Numbered from the stretch's first letter, positions 33,828-42,808 are shown. The stretch is 64,000 bases of DNA from Hymenobacter aerilatus (GCF_022921095.1 NZ_CP095053.1:1096501-1160500), one strand, 5' to 3'. Numbers and translations are program-made. The notes: generated by a model not told the origin, from the letters alone.

Positions 33828-33933
33828 CCTGTCATCCTGAGCACAGCGAAGGACCTTTTCCCGCATGAATAACCGTCGTAACAACGACTAGTTCACACGG
33901 GAAAAGGTCCTTCGCTGTGCTCAGGATGACAGG
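33828..33933. repeat. long palindromic intergenic element, copy 5
   Basis: Arms begin CCTGTCATCCTGAGCACAGC and pair with the right end through GGTCCTTCGCTGTGCTCAGG. It has no GTGAG flanks. It starts 10 bases after the dnaB stop and ends 41 bases before the proC start, both genes in the plus direction. Confidence 0.9.
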
Positions 33934-33974
33934 AGTTTTCTACCTTGTCAATCCAACCTTCTACCCTCATAGCA

Positions 33975-34778
33975 ATGCGCGTAGCAATTATCGGATGCGG
34001 CAACATGGGCATGGCCTACGCCAAATCCTTTCTGCAAAACAACTTGGTGAAGCCCGATAACATGCTACTGGTGGCTAAAAATCCGGCCCGGCACACAGAG
34101 CTGGCGGGTAGGCAGGCTGGGCGCGTAGTGCTGGGCATCACGGAGCAGGTAGGCCAGTATGATCTGGTGATTGTGGCCGTAAAGCCCCAGGATTTCAGTG
34201 GGGTAGCGCAAGAATTGCGCGAAGTGGTGCAGCCTCAGCAGATGGTACTATCCATTATGGCGGGCATCCCGATTGCGCGGTTGCAGCAGGAGCTGGCCCA
34301 CCCCCTGATCATTCGGGCCATGCCTAACACGCCGGCGCTTATTGGGCTGGGCATGACAGCCTACGCTGCCGCCGATGGCCTCACGGTGCAGCAAATCCGG
34401 CAGGTGGAAAACCTGATCAACTCCACCGGGCGGGCCGTGTTCCTGGAGCAGGAAAACCTACTGGATGCCGCCACGGCCGTGAGCGGTAGCGGCCCGGCCT
34501 ACTTCTTCTACATCGTGCGGGCCATGATTGAGGCCGGCCGCCAGTTGGGCTTCGACGAGGCCCTGGCTGCGCAACTAGTGAAGCAGACGATGCTGGGTTC
34601 CTTTCACTTGCTCAATAACTCCGAGAAGTCGCTGGATGAGTTAATTAAGGCAGTAGCTTCAAAAGGCGGTACCACCGAGGCAGCTCTCACGGTATTTGGG
34701 GAGCGGGATTTAACTGGGGCGTTGATTGGCGGTATCAGCGCCGCCGAGCGCCGGGCGGGAGAGTTGTCGAAGGGGTAG
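33975..34778 (+). CDS. proC: pyrroline-5-carboxylate reductase
   Basis: 267 residues from ATG 33975. It opens with the NAD(P) fold MRVAIIGCGNMGMAYAKS and carries IRAMPNTPALIGLGMTAY, then the signature AATAVSGSGPAYFFYIVRAM and the end motif VASKGGTTEAALTVF. It makes the last step of proline synthesis in the cytoplasm. Length is normal. A Crp-type regulator gene starts 22 bases after its stop. Confidence 0.95.
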   Translation: MRVAIIGCGNMGMAYAKSFLQNNLVKPDNMLLVAKNPARHTELAGRQAGRVVLGITEQVGQYDLVIVAVKPQDFSGVAQELREVVQPQQMVLSIMAGIPIARLQQELAHPLIIRAMPNTPALIGLGMTAYAAADGLTVQQIRQVENLINSTGRAVFLEQENLLDAATAVSGSGPAYFFYIVRAMIEAGRQLGFDEALAAQLVKQTMLGSFHLLNNSEKSLDELIKAVASKGGTTEAALTVFGERDLTGALIGGISAAERRAGELSKG

Positions 34779-34800
34779 GGGCGAGGTATACGTTGTTTAC

Positions 34801-35388
34801 ATGATACCACCGGCCGCGTTTCGGAGCTACTTTCAGCGTCACTTGTCGGGGTTGCCCGAGGAGCAGGTGGCAGCTCTGGCGGCGCTGCTTACTCCGCGTA
34901 CACTCCGGCGACACGAGGTGCTAGTACACCAAGACGAGGTAGGGCGGCACGGTGCGTTTGTGCTTTCAGGTTGCCTGCGCGCCTACGTGACGGATGCCAA
35001 GGGCAAAGAGCACATCCTACAATTCGCTCCCGAAAGCTGGTGGATAGCCGATCAGTATGGCCTGCTGCACCAGGCCCCCGCCCAGTTCTCCATTGATGCT
35101 GTGGAGGCTTCCGACGTGCTGCTCTTCGGTCCCGATTTCTACCCCCAGCTGCGGCAGTTGGGGCCGGAGCTACAGCAGTTTTTCTACGAGCTGCTGCAAA
35201 ACAGCGTAGCCGCCATGCAACATCGCCTCATTGGGGTGCTCAGCGCCACCGCCGAAGCGCGCTACCTCGATTTTCAGCAGCGCTACCCTACGTTGGCGCA
35301 ACGGCTGCCCTTGCGCCACATTGCGGCCTACCTGGGCATCACGCCCGAGTCGCTGAGCAGGCTGCGGCGGGAGCTGGCGCGAGGGTAA
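34801..35388 (+). CDS. Crp/Fnr-family transcriptional regulator
   Basis: 195 residues from ATG 34801. Residues about 10-125 form the cyclic-nucleotide-binding-like barrel (LRRHEVLVHQDEVGRHGAFVL type strands, then HILQFAPESWWIADQYGLL). The tail has a helix-turn-helix at about 173-192 (LRHIAAYLGITPESLSRLRR). The phosphate-binding Arg loop of true CRP is not obvious, so the ligand is unknown. It follows proC closely and is probably co-transcribed, but no functional link is known. An isoprenoid-type anaerobic role as in Fnr is excluded by the absence of the Cys cluster. Confidence 0.88.
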   Translation: MIPPAAFRSYFQRHLSGLPEEQVAALAALLTPRTLRRHEVLVHQDEVGRHGAFVLSGCLRAYVTDAKGKEHILQFAPESWWIADQYGLLHQAPAQFSIDAVEASDVLLFGPDFYPQLRQLGPELQQFFYELLQNSVAAMQHRLIGVLSATAEARYLDFQQRYPTLAQRLPLRHIAAYLGITPESLSRLRRELARG

Positions 35389-35534
35389 GCCAGTTATACT
35401 AGCTGTGGTCCAAAGCAAGGTTGGAGCCTACTCAAGATGGCTGCTCGACCTTTCCAGCGCGATGATAATGTTTCTTCCATGAGCACGTAGACGGGCACCG
35501 TACTACGCGTCATGTGCAGGTGCTCATCAGCAAA

Positions 35535-35909
35535 TCACTCAGATGAAATTTGCTGGCCATGAGAGGTAGTAGCATCTAATCGGAGCTGATGTGCAGCACC
35601 CCAATCTTTTAAAATACTAATGACTGGCTCAAGCGTGCTGGCGTAGGGGAGGGCCTCGTATTCGACCACTACTGGCGGACCAGGGTAAACGGTGCGCGAT
35701 AGAAGCTGGTGCGCTTCCAATTCCTTCAACTCCTTGGCCAGTACCTTAGTTGAAATACCTGGAATACTGCGCTCCAAGCCACGAAAATGGCGGACACCCG
35801 AGAGCAATGCTACCAGTATCTGCAGTTTCCATTTACCGCTGATGACGTCCAGCGCACTGCGTAATCCCAGTATTGTGTGAGTGCATTCCGCGGCGTTATG
35901 TTTGAACAT
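35535..35909 (-). CDS. HxlR-family transcriptional regulator (azoreductase-linked)
   Basis: 124 residues from ATG 35909 (MFKHNAAECTHTILGL). The winged-helix DUF24/HxlR pattern is clear: GLRSALDVISGKWKLQIL, HFRGLERSIPGISTKVLAKELKELE split over the recognition helix and wing, then VVEYEALPYASTL. Cys at about residue 9 is where YodB/HxlR members sense thiol-reactive compounds. It is divergent from the azoreductase gene and probably represses it. Confidence 0.9.
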   Translation of the reverse strand: MFKHNAAECTHTILGLRSALDVISGKWKLQILVALLSGVRHFRGLERSIPGISTKVLAKELKELEAHQLLSRTVYPGPPVVVEYEALPYASTLEPVISILKDWGAAHQLRLDATTSHGQQISSE

Positions 35910-35970
35910 GATGAAGAAGCGAAAAGAACAGTATGTGAAGCAAGGGAAACCCTGATTACCTGTCGGAAAC

Positions 35971-35992
35971 CAGATTACCAAGGTGTAATCTG
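35971..35992. promoter_or_regulatory. candidate HxlR operator
   Basis: CAGATTAC and GTAATCTG form a perfect inverted repeat around six bases (CAAGGT), between the divergent regulator and azoreductase genes. An extra TGATTACC half-site lies 17 bases to the left. Dimeric winged-helix regulators bind such sites. Confidence 0.55.
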
Positions 35993-36127
35993 CAACTAGT
36001 GCAGGTCATAAACAAACAGGAAGCTGATTACTTGAGGAAAGCAGAGTTCTCGTCGTACGAGGGCGCCGGCAAAGTAGATGCCACCCATTTCTACGTCGTT
36101 CCTTTTTCTCATTTCACTCCTTTTTTC

Positions 36128-36724
36128 ATGCAGATTCTGCAAATCATTTCCAGTGCTCGCGGGGCCGAATCGTACAGCACCCAACTCAGCCAAGGCATCA
36201 TTGACAAACTACTGGTGGCGCATCCAGGCAGCTCGGTGGTGATACGCAACCTAGCGCAGACGCCCTTTCCTCATTTGGAGGAAGCGCACCTACAAGCCTA
36301 TTTCACACCAGCCGAAAGTCGTTCGGCGGAGCAGCAACAGGCCGTGCATCACTCCGACGAGGCTATTGCGGAGATACTCGCCGCCGATGTCCTAGTTATC
36401 GGGGTGCCGTTCTACAACTTTTCCGTTACCTCGTCGCTGAAGTCGTGGCTCGACCACTTAACGCGGGCAGGCATTACTTTCCGCTATACGCCTACTGGTC
36501 CCGAGGGACTGATAACGGGTAAGAAAGTGTATTTGGCTGTGGCTAGTGGCGGCATTTACTCCACAGGACCCATGCAGCCCTACGATTTTGCTACGCCTTA
36601 CTTGCGCCATATGCTCGGTTTTCTCGGCATGACCGATGTAGTGGTAGCCCGCGCCGAGGGTTTGAAAATTCCCGAGTTTCAAGCCACTGCTCTGCAAAAA
36701 GGACTAGATAGCGTAACTGTTTAG
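36128..36724 (+). CDS. FMN-dependent NADH azoreductase / quinone reductase (AzoR-like)
   Basis: 198 residues from ATG 36128 (MQILQIISSARGAES); the open frame further upstream crosses the operator. Flavodoxin-like fold: phosphate loop SSARGAESYSTQLS, VLVIGVPFYNFSVTSSLKSWLDHL around the isoalloxazine, TGPEGLITGKKVYLAVASGG. AzoR enzymes reduce quinones and azo compounds with two electrons in the cytoplasm. The divergent HxlR gene and operator suggest induction by quinones or electrophiles, as for YodB-AzoR1 in Bacillus. The C-terminus is normal. Confidence 0.9.
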   Translation: MQILQIISSARGAESYSTQLSQGIIDKLLVAHPGSSVVIRNLAQTPFPHLEEAHLQAYFTPAESRSAEQQQAVHHSDEAIAEILAADVLVIGVPFYNFSVTSSLKSWLDHLTRAGITFRYTPTGPEGLITGKKVYLAVASGGIYSTGPMQPYDFATPYLRHMLGFLGMTDVVVARAEGLKIPEFQATALQKGLDSVTV

Positions 36725-36747
36725 CCAGCTAGCTAAGTGCGGATACA

Positions 36748-36791
36748 TAAGAACTCACCAATTCAGCAGCTGCCGGATTGGTGAGTTCTTA
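36748..36791 (+). terminator. intrinsic terminator of the azoreductase gene
   Basis: A 15-base perfect stem (TAAGAACTCACCAAT and its complement) with a 14-base loop begins 24 bases after the stop. The 3' arm ends in TTCTTA, so the T-tract is modest. Confidence 0.7.
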
Positions 36792-36920
36792 TTCGTCTAG
36801 TGCTTGCAAGCGTAACGGTTCAGCAGGACGTTATGGTCAGCTATAACACCAAATGAGGCTGCTTTCTAACTTCCTGCACGCCGCAATACAACTACCTGTT
36901 TCTTACCCTACATCAAGGTC

Positions 36921-36965
36921 TTGCCGCCCTTGGTAGGGTATTTTTGTTATCGTTAATCCGATAAC
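36921..36965 (+). promoter_or_regulatory. promoter and operator-like repeat before the dioxygenase gene
   Basis: TATTTTTG at 36939-36946 fits the -7 box TAnnTTTG, with a TTG at 36921-36923. Directly after it GTTATCG and CGATAAC (36946-36952, 36959-36965) form a perfect inverted repeat ending 2 bases before the ATG. A repressor bound there would block transcription. Confidence 0.5.
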
Positions 36966-36967
36966 CC

Positions 36968-37855
36968 ATGCACCGCAAAGGCTTTCTAAAAATGATGGCG
37001 GTGCTACCCTTCGCTTCTGCCATGAACTCCTTGCAAGACCTTCACAAAACCGCTTCCACGTTCCAGAAAACCGATAAAATGCCGGTGCTCTTCGTGGGGC
37101 ACGGCTCGCCGATGAACGCACTGGCCGACAACCCCTTCACCCAAACCTTGCACCAACTGGGTAGGGATATCCGGAACCGGCAACCGCCGCGGGCGGTGCT
37201 GGTGGTGTCGGCGCACTGGCTCACGCGCGGCACCTACGTAGCCGTGAACGAGCGGCCCGAAACCATCCATGACTTCGGCGGCTTCCCCGACGAGCTGTTT
37301 GCCATGCAATACCCCGCGCCTGGCGCGCCTGATGTGGCGCAGGAGGTGTTGGCCGCCCTGCCCGACGCCCACCCCACCGACGAGTGGGGCCTCGACCATG
37401 GTACCTGGACGGTGCTACACCACTTGTTTCCGGAGGCCGATATCCCAGTATTTCAGCTCAGCATCGACTATGGTCGGCCACTTACCTTCCACGCCGAGCT
37501 AGCCCGGCAACTCCAGTTTCTGCGGCGGCGTGGGGTGCTGGTGGTAGGCAGCGGCAACATTGTGCACAACCTGCGCCAGAGCATGCCCCATTTTATGCAC
37601 AACAACCCCGCGCCCCATGCCTGGGCGGTGGAGTTTGACGCGTGGGCCAAGCAGAAAATCAACCAGCGCGATTTGCTGGCGCTGGCGCACTACCAGCAGG
37701 CCGGCGCCGCGGGCCCTCTGGCTGTGCCTACCCCCGACCACTACATCCCGATGCTCTACAGCCTGGCCTTGGCCGAAGCCGACGACGATATCCGGCACGC
37801 TTTCGAGGAAGTGAGCTTCGGGGGGATGAGCATGCGGACGTTTGTAGTAGGGTAG
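36968..37855 (+). CDS. 4,5-DOPA-extradiol-dioxygenase-like protein (YgiD family)
   Basis: 295 residues. It shows the class III extradiol ring-cleavage pattern: MPVLFVGHGSPMNAL, VLVVSAHWLTRG, ETIHDFGGFPDELF, LDHGTWTVLHHLFPEADIP and VPTPDHYIPMLYSLALA, which contain the His metal ligands. Members such as YgiD use zinc or iron to open catechol rings like L-DOPA. The first 37 residues (RKGFLKMMAVLPFASAMNS) are an addition that looks like a weak signal peptide; an internal start at the MPVLF methionine (about 37080) would give the usual length. Solitary gene with its own promoter. Confidence 0.88.
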   Translation: MHRKGFLKMMAVLPFASAMNSLQDLHKTASTFQKTDKMPVLFVGHGSPMNALADNPFTQTLHQLGRDIRNRQPPRAVLVVSAHWLTRGTYVAVNERPETIHDFGGFPDELFAMQYPAPGAPDVAQEVLAALPDAHPTDEWGLDHGTWTVLHHLFPEADIPVFQLSIDYGRPLTFHAELARQLQFLRRRGVLVVGSGNIVHNLRQSMPHFMHNNPAPHAWAVEFDAWAKQKINQRDLLALAHYQQAGAAGPLAVPTPDHYIPMLYSLALAEADDDIRHAFEEVSFGGMSMRTFVVG

Positions 37856-37952
37856 GAGCGGCGCGCTAGTACTGGCTACCCAAGCGGACAGGCAACCCTG
37901 CGTGCTGGCCGCGCATCTGCTATAGCATAAGTTTCTTCATCTTGTGCTTCAG

Positions 37953-40409
37953 ATGCGAAATCTACTCCTACTACTGGCCTTTGCCGTTGCTACCCCTGCT
38001 GTTGCCCAGCAACCAACCGACGCCGTGTACCGTGCCGCGCCTGGCAAAATCAACGACTTGGTGCACACGCGGCTGGACCTGCGGTTTGACTATGCCAAGC
38101 GCTACGCCTACGGCAAGGAATGGGTGACGCTGAAGCCGCACGCCTACGCTACCGACTCGCTGCGGCTGGATGCGAAAGGCATGGATATTCAGGCAGTAGC
38201 CTTGATGAAGGGGGAGAAGCAACAGCCACTGCAGTACGACTACAACCAGCAACAAGTGCTGATCCGGTTGGGGCAAATGGTACCGGCAGGGGAGGCGTAT
38301 ACCATCTACATAGAGTACACGGCCAAACCCGACGAGCTGAATGCGAAAGGTTCGGCGGCTATTCGGGATGCTAAGGGCCTTTACTTCATCAACCCCGACA
38401 GCGCGGAGGCTGGTAAGCCCGTGCAAATCTGGACGCAGGGCGAGACAGAAGCCAATTCTGCTTGGTTCCCGACCATCGACAAGCCCAACCAGAAGTCTAC
38501 CTCGGAAATCAGCCTGACGGTGCCCGCCAAGTACGCTACCCTCAGTAATGGCCTGCTGGTGAGCCAAGTGCTCGCTGGTCCCGGCCTGCGCCGCGACACC
38601 TGGAAGATGGAACAGCCTCACGCGCCCTACCTGTTTATGCTGGCCGTGGGCGACTTCCGCAAAACCACCGACACTTGGCGGGGCAAGGAAGTGAGCTACT
38701 ACCTGGAGCCGCAGTACGCAGCGCAGGCCCGCGCCATCTTTGGGCAGACGCCCCGCATGCTGGAGTTCTTTTCCCAGCGCCTCGGCGTGGATTTTCCGTG
38801 GCAGAAGTACGCCCAGGTGGTGGTGCGCGACTACGTGAGCGGCGCCATGGAAAATACTACAGCTTCGTTGTTTGGGCCGCACGCCCAGGGCACAGCCCGT
38901 GAGCAGCTGGATTGGGAGTATGCCGATGTGGAGCGTGAAATTGCCCACGAGCTGTTCCACCAGTGGTTTGGCGACTACGTGACGGCCGAGAGCTGGAGTA
39001 ATCTGACCATGAACGAGTCGTTTGCCAATTTCTCGGAGGTACTGTGGGCCGAGTACGCCCACGGCCCCGATGCCGGCGCCGCGCAAGCCGACCGCAGCCT
39101 ACGCAACTACCTGAGCCGGGCCGACAACTATTCCAAGCCGCTCGTGCGCTTCACCTACCCCGACAAAGAAGACATGTTTGATGGGGTGAGCTACCAAAAA
39201 GGTGGCAGCATCCTGAATATGCTGCGCAGCTACCTGAGTACGGAAGTGTTTTTCAAGGGCTTGCAGCGCTACCTGACCCAACACGCGTTCGGAACTGGCG
39301 AGGCTCAGCAGCTGCGACTGGCTTTGGAAGAGGCATCGGGGCAGGATCTGAACTGGTTTTTCAACCAGTGGTACTACCGCGCCGGGCACCCCATCGTCAC
39401 AATTGATTATGCCTGGGATGCGACCCGCAAGGAGCAGCAGGTCACCATCAAGCAAACCCAGTTGGGGCCAGCCTTTCAACTGCCACTTGCCGTGGATCTA
39501 TACGCGAATGGTAAGCCCACGCGCCACCAAGTTACTGTGCGGGCAGCCACCGAAACTTTCCGCTTTCCATCGGCTAGCAAGCCGGATCTAGTGAACGTGG
39601 ATGCTGAAAAGGTGCTGGTCTGGCAGAAAACGGACAACAAGCCGCTGGCCACGTATGCCTACCAATTCCGCCACGCACCGCGCTACCTCGACCGCCGCGA
39701 AGCCTTGGCTGCCGCCCAAACGCAACTAGCCCATCCGGCGGCACAACAGGTGCTAGTGGCAGGCTTAGCCGATAAGTCGCCGGTGTTGCGCCAGTTTGCC
39801 ATCGAAGCCTTGGCGCTCCAGCAAGTGGGTTTGCGCAAGGCAGCTACGCCTGTGCTACGGAAGCTGGCCACCACAGATTCGTCGGTACAGGTGCGGGCGG
39901 CGGCGCTACTGGCGCTGGGTTCGCTCAAAGAGAAGCAGTACACCACGTTGTTTGCGCAGGCTCTGGAAAGTCCGTCGTACCGGGTGCAGGGGGCGGCGCT
40001 GCAGGGGCTGCTACCCTTAAATCCACAATTAGCGCTGGCTCGCGCGCTGGCTTTTGAAGCTGATAACACGGGTGCTCTGACGGTGGCCCTGGTGCAGGTG
40101 TATGGCCAGGTAGGCACCCTGGCGCACTGGCCCCTAATGCGGGCAAAATACGATGCCGCTGCCCCAATCAGGCGCCTAGACATGCTACCCGCCCTGGGCG
40201 AAATACTAGGCCGCCTCGACGACCCTACCGTCCTGACCGAAGGCATCACCCGCATCAAAGACCTGACGGTGGGTTTCAAACCCTATTTAGATACCAAGCG
40301 GCTGATTGGCTTGCTTCGCCAGATTCAACAGCGTCAAGCTAGCCGGCCTAACGCAGTGCATACGGCCACATTGGTAACTCAGGCCATTGCAGCGATAGAA
40401 GCAGCCTAG
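37953..40409 (+). CDS. M1-family zinc aminopeptidase with HEAT-like C-terminal domain
   Basis: 818 residues from ATG 37953 (MRNLLLLLAFAVATPAVAQQ), a clear signal peptide; a GTG 9 bases upstream is possible. The M1 core has the exopeptidase motif SGAMENTT and zinc site HELFHQW (His332, Glu333, His336) with the third ligand in TMNESFANFSEVLW. After about residue 560 the sequence changes to Ala/Leu-rich helix pairs (LADKSPVLRQFAIEALALQ, TTDSSVQVRAAALLALGSL), that is, HEAT-type repeats in place of the classical ERAP1-type domain. It trims N-terminal residues from peptides in the periplasm or outside. Confidence 0.94.
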   Translation: MRNLLLLLAFAVATPAVAQQPTDAVYRAAPGKINDLVHTRLDLRFDYAKRYAYGKEWVTLKPHAYATDSLRLDAKGMDIQAVALMKGEKQQPLQYDYNQQQVLIRLGQMVPAGEAYTIYIEYTAKPDELNAKGSAAIRDAKGLYFINPDSAEAGKPVQIWTQGETEANSAWFPTIDKPNQKSTSEISLTVPAKYATLSNGLLVSQVLAGPGLRRDTWKMEQPHAPYLFMLAVGDFRKTTDTWRGKEVSYYLEPQYAAQARAIFGQTPRMLEFFSQRLGVDFPWQKYAQVVVRDYVSGAMENTTASLFGPHAQGTAREQLDWEYADVEREIAHELFHQWFGDYVTAESWSNLTMNESFANFSEVLWAEYAHGPDAGAAQADRSLRNYLSRADNYSKPLVRFTYPDKEDMFDGVSYQKGGSILNMLRSYLSTEVFFKGLQRYLTQHAFGTGEAQQLRLALEEASGQDLNWFFNQWYYRAGHPIVTIDYAWDATRKEQQVTIKQTQLGPAFQLPLAVDLYANGKPTRHQVTVRAATETFRFPSASKPDLVNVDAEKVLVWQKTDNKPLATYAYQFRHAPRYLDRREALAAAQTQLAHPAAQQVLVAGLADKSPVLRQFAIEALALQQVGLRKAATPVLRKLATTDSSVQVRAAALLALGSLKEKQYTTLFAQALESPSYRVQGAALQGLLPLNPQLALARALAFEADNTGALTVALVQVYGQVGTLAHWPLMRAKYDAAAPIRRLDMLPALGEILGRLDDPTVLTEGITRIKDLTVGFKPYLDTKRLIGLLRQIQQRQASRPNAVHTATLVTQAIAAIEAA

Positions 40410-40442
40410 GCGAGGGGTAGGGCAAATAGCACGAGTTGCTGG

Positions 40443-40883
40443 TCAACTTCTACCCTCGTGCTTTTCCCGCGCTGCAAATGCCTGGCGGGCTTGGGCTACC
40501 TCCTGCGCGTGAGCGTTGGCCCAGGTACCCAGCCCCGAGAAGGCTACAAGTAGGCTGTGGCCCAGTGGCGTGAGCTGGTACTCCACACGAGGCGGTACCT
40601 CTGCGTACACGTGACGCTGTACCAAGCCGTCGGCTTCCAGGGAGCGGAGCGTGACGGTGAGCATCCGCTGCGATACATCACCTATTTGTTTGCGCAACTC
40701 GTTGAAACGCAGTGTATCGGCGGCGCCCAGGTGCAGGATGCAGAGTAAGGACCATTTATCGCCGATGCGGTCCAGCACGTGGCGCACGGGGCAGATACTG
40801 GCGGCCGTTTGAGCGTTCTGTAAAATTTTTTGGGCTTCTGCCCGAAAAGTAATTGGCTGGTTATCAGTGATGGTTACCTGCAT
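40443..40883 (-). CDS. HxlR-family transcriptional regulator (QorB-linked)
   Basis: 146 residues. HxlR core: CPVRHVLDRIGDKWSLLCIL with the typical Cys (about residue 31), then RFNELRKQIGDVSQRMLTVT and LVQRHVYAEVPPRVEYQLTP. It has a slightly longer C-terminus (AFAAREKHEGRS). It is divergent from the NAD(P)H-binding reductase at 40983; the same arrangement occurs in E. coli as ytfH-qorB. It likely represses that gene until a thiol-reactive signal arrives. Confidence 0.92.
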   Translation of the reverse strand: MQVTITDNQPITFRAEAQKILQNAQTAASICPVRHVLDRIGDKWSLLCILHLGAADTLRFNELRKQIGDVSQRMLTVTLRSLEADGLVQRHVYAEVPPRVEYQLTPLGHSLLVAFSGLGTWANAHAQEVAQARQAFAAREKHEGRS

Positions 40884-40941
40884 GTGCCTTAGGAAAAAGA
40901 AAATGCCTTCTTGCGGACGGCAAATACGTCCGCTAGCTTTG

Positions 40942-40958
40942 AGTTACTAAAAGTAACT
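40942..40958. promoter_or_regulatory. candidate HxlR operator before the QorB-like gene
   Basis: AGTTAC-TAAAA-GTAACT is a perfect inverted repeat centred 33 bases before the reductase ATG and 67 bases before the regulator start. It resembles operators of other HxlR proteins in shape, but differs from the candidate site at 35971. Confidence 0.55.
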
Positions 40959-40982
40959 ATTGTACCTAAAAGAACCAAGCGC

Positions 40983-41843
40983 ATGATTGCCATCACCGGA
41001 GCTACCGGCCACCTCGGTCGGGCTACCCTCAACGCCTTATCGTCTAAAGTTCCTGCCAACCAACTGATTGCCTTGGTGCGGGACCCGCAAAAAGCCACCG
41101 ACCTGAGTGCCCAGGGCGTGCAGGTGCGACAGGGCGACTACAACGACCCAGCCGCGCTGCAAGCAGCTTTTCAGGGCGCGGAGAAAGTCCTGCTGATTTC
41201 CGGCGACGACTTGGAAAACCGTTTACAACAGCACAAAAATGTGATTGACGCGGCCAAGGAAGCCGGGGTGCGCCACGTACTCTATACCAGCGTTACAAAC
41301 CCTTCGGCCGATTCGCACTTTGGCGCTTCGCCCAGCCACGTAGCTACCGAAGCCTACCTGAAAGAATCGAGCCTGACCTACACCATGCTGCGCAACACGC
41401 TGTATCTGGACATTCTGCCGATGATGATTGGCGACAACGCGCTACCCAGCGGGCAGCTCTACGCCGCGGCCGGCGACGGCAAGGTGAGCTACGCGCTGCG
41501 CCAGGACCTGGCCGAGGCCACGGCTGCCATCTTGGCCACCCCCGGCCACGACAACCAAACGTACGACCTAGCGCCCGCGCCGGCCTATTCTTTCCAGGAT
41601 ATTGCGGCTACGCTGCGTGAGGTAGCCGGCCAGCCGGTGCAGTACGTGCCCATCTCGCCGGAAGCACTGGCCGCGGGTATGCGCGAGCACCATGTTCCCG
41701 AACCCGTGGTGACCATGATGGTCGGCCTGTCGAAAGCCATGGCCGCCGATGAGTTCAACCTCAGCAGCCCTACCCTGGAGGAACTGCTGGGTCGTCGCCC
41801 CACCGACCTGAAAACGTTCCTGGCGGGCGTCTACGGCAAATAA
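40983..41843 (+). CDS. NAD(P)H-binding quinone reductase-like protein (QorB/NmrA type)
   Basis: 286 residues from ATG 40983 (MIAITGATGHLGRATLNAL). The atypical SDR fold shows the glycine motif TGATGHLG, VLLISGDDLENRLQQHKN, VRHVLYTSVTNP and TMLRNTLYLDIL, all as in QorB (YtfG). No Tyr-x3-Lys catalytic pair is needed in this subfamily. It reduces quinones with NADPH in the cytoplasm. The divergent HxlR gene and operator support control by electrophile or quinone stress, making this the second such pair within 5 kb. Confidence 0.92.
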   Translation: MIAITGATGHLGRATLNALSSKVPANQLIALVRDPQKATDLSAQGVQVRQGDYNDPAALQAAFQGAEKVLLISGDDLENRLQQHKNVIDAAKEAGVRHVLYTSVTNPSADSHFGASPSHVATEAYLKESSLTYTMLRNTLYLDILPMMIGDNALPSGQLYAAAGDGKVSYALRQDLAEATAAILATPGHDNQTYDLAPAPAYSFQDIAATLREVAGQPVQYVPISPEALAAGMREHHVPEPVVTMMVGLSKAMAADEFNLSSPTLEELLGRRPTDLKTFLAGVYGK

Positions 41844-41862
41844 ATTCAATAGCTGCCTGCAC

Positions 41863-41912
41863 TAACAGCCTCCGGTCTTACCCTTTCTAAGGGGTAGGGG
41901 CGGAGGCTGTTA
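41863..41912. terminator. terminator-like hairpin between convergent genes
   Basis: TAACAGCCTCCG pairs with CGGAGGCTGTTA, and inside it TACCCTTT/AGGGGTA can extend the pairing. It lies between the convergent QorB-like and aquaporin genes. The T-tract is weak. Confidence 0.65.
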
Positions 41913-41966
41913 GGCGTTAGGATGAGAACTTGCGCTGACGCTAGTAGAGGGCAGGCAGTGCGGCGG

Positions 41967-42806
41967 CTACTGGTCGCCCTGCGGATCGGGAAACTGCGGT
42001 TGCTGCCTGGCATACGGACCCGTTTCGGTAGGGGTAGCGCACCCGGCCAGAATAGCGCAGTCGAAGGTAGCATGGTGGTAGTAGCGCTGAAACAGCACCG
42101 CCACCAGCCACATAGCCGCGATGGGGCCCACAAAATACACCCATAGTCCCGTGAAGTTTCCGGCTGCCACGGCCGTGCCCAGCGAACGGGCCGGATTTAG
42201 GCTCATACCCGAAAGCGGCGTTTCGAACGCAATGTATAGCGCCAGTAAGCCAGCCAGCAGCCAACCCGCATACTTCCGCCGTGTTTCAGAGTGAAGCGCC
42301 CAGAGCAACACAAACATAAAGAAGGCCGAAATGGCAGCTTCGGCTAGCAGTGCCATGCCTACGCCCCAGTGGCCGGGCACCGTCACGTTCTGCCGGACGG
42401 CTGGATGGTCGTACCAATGCACCAAAGCCTGTTCCATAAGCATGCCCCCAGCCAGGGCGCCCCCAAACTGAAACACCACGTACCAAAAAGCATCAGTGGC
42501 GCGGAGGCTACCCAGCTGCCAGAAGGCCAGCGTCACGGCCGGGTTCAGGTGCGCCCCCGAGCGCTGCCCCCAGGCACTATAGGTCATGAGGGCCACGGCC
42601 AGCCCAATGGGTAGGCCCAGCACCATGTGGCGCAGCAATTCGTTGTTGCCGAGCCACTGCCGCACCGGCGAGCTAGGGTGCTGCACCACCACCGCCGCAC
42701 ACGACGCCACGATGATGAACGTAGCTGCCCCGGCTGCTTCCGTCAGGTAGTACGTCCAGTTGCGGCGGAAGGTAGGGAGCAGGCCAGCGGTGGGAGGGGA
42801 GGACAT
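41967..42806 (-). CDS. aquaporin/glycerol facilitator family channel (MIP)
   Basis: 279 residues with six transmembrane helices and the two half-helix motifs of the family: HLNPAVT (Asn88) and SLNPARS (Asn204). The residue after the second motif (ARSLG) and a compact filter favour water over glycerol, but this is a guess. The N-terminus is 15-20 residues and the C-terminus about 45 residues, longer than AqpZ. Its ATG lies two bases after a strong hairpin with a U-tract, so translation of any transcript coming through from upstream would start right at the hairpin. Confidence 0.93.
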   Translation of the reverse strand: MSSPPTAGLLPTFRRNWTYYLTEAAGAATFIIVASCAAVVVQHPSSPVRQWLGNNELLRHMVLGLPIGLAVALMTYSAWGQRSGAHLNPAVTLAFWQLGSLRATDAFWYVVFQFGGALAGGMLMEQALVHWYDHPAVRQNVTVPGHWGVGMALLAEAAISAFFMFVLLWALHSETRRKYAGWLLAGLLALYIAFETPLSGMSLNPARSLGTAVAAGNFTGLWVYFVGPIAAMWLVAVLFQRYYHHATFDCAILAGCATPTETGPYARQQPQFPDPQGDQ

Positions 42807-42808
42807 AA

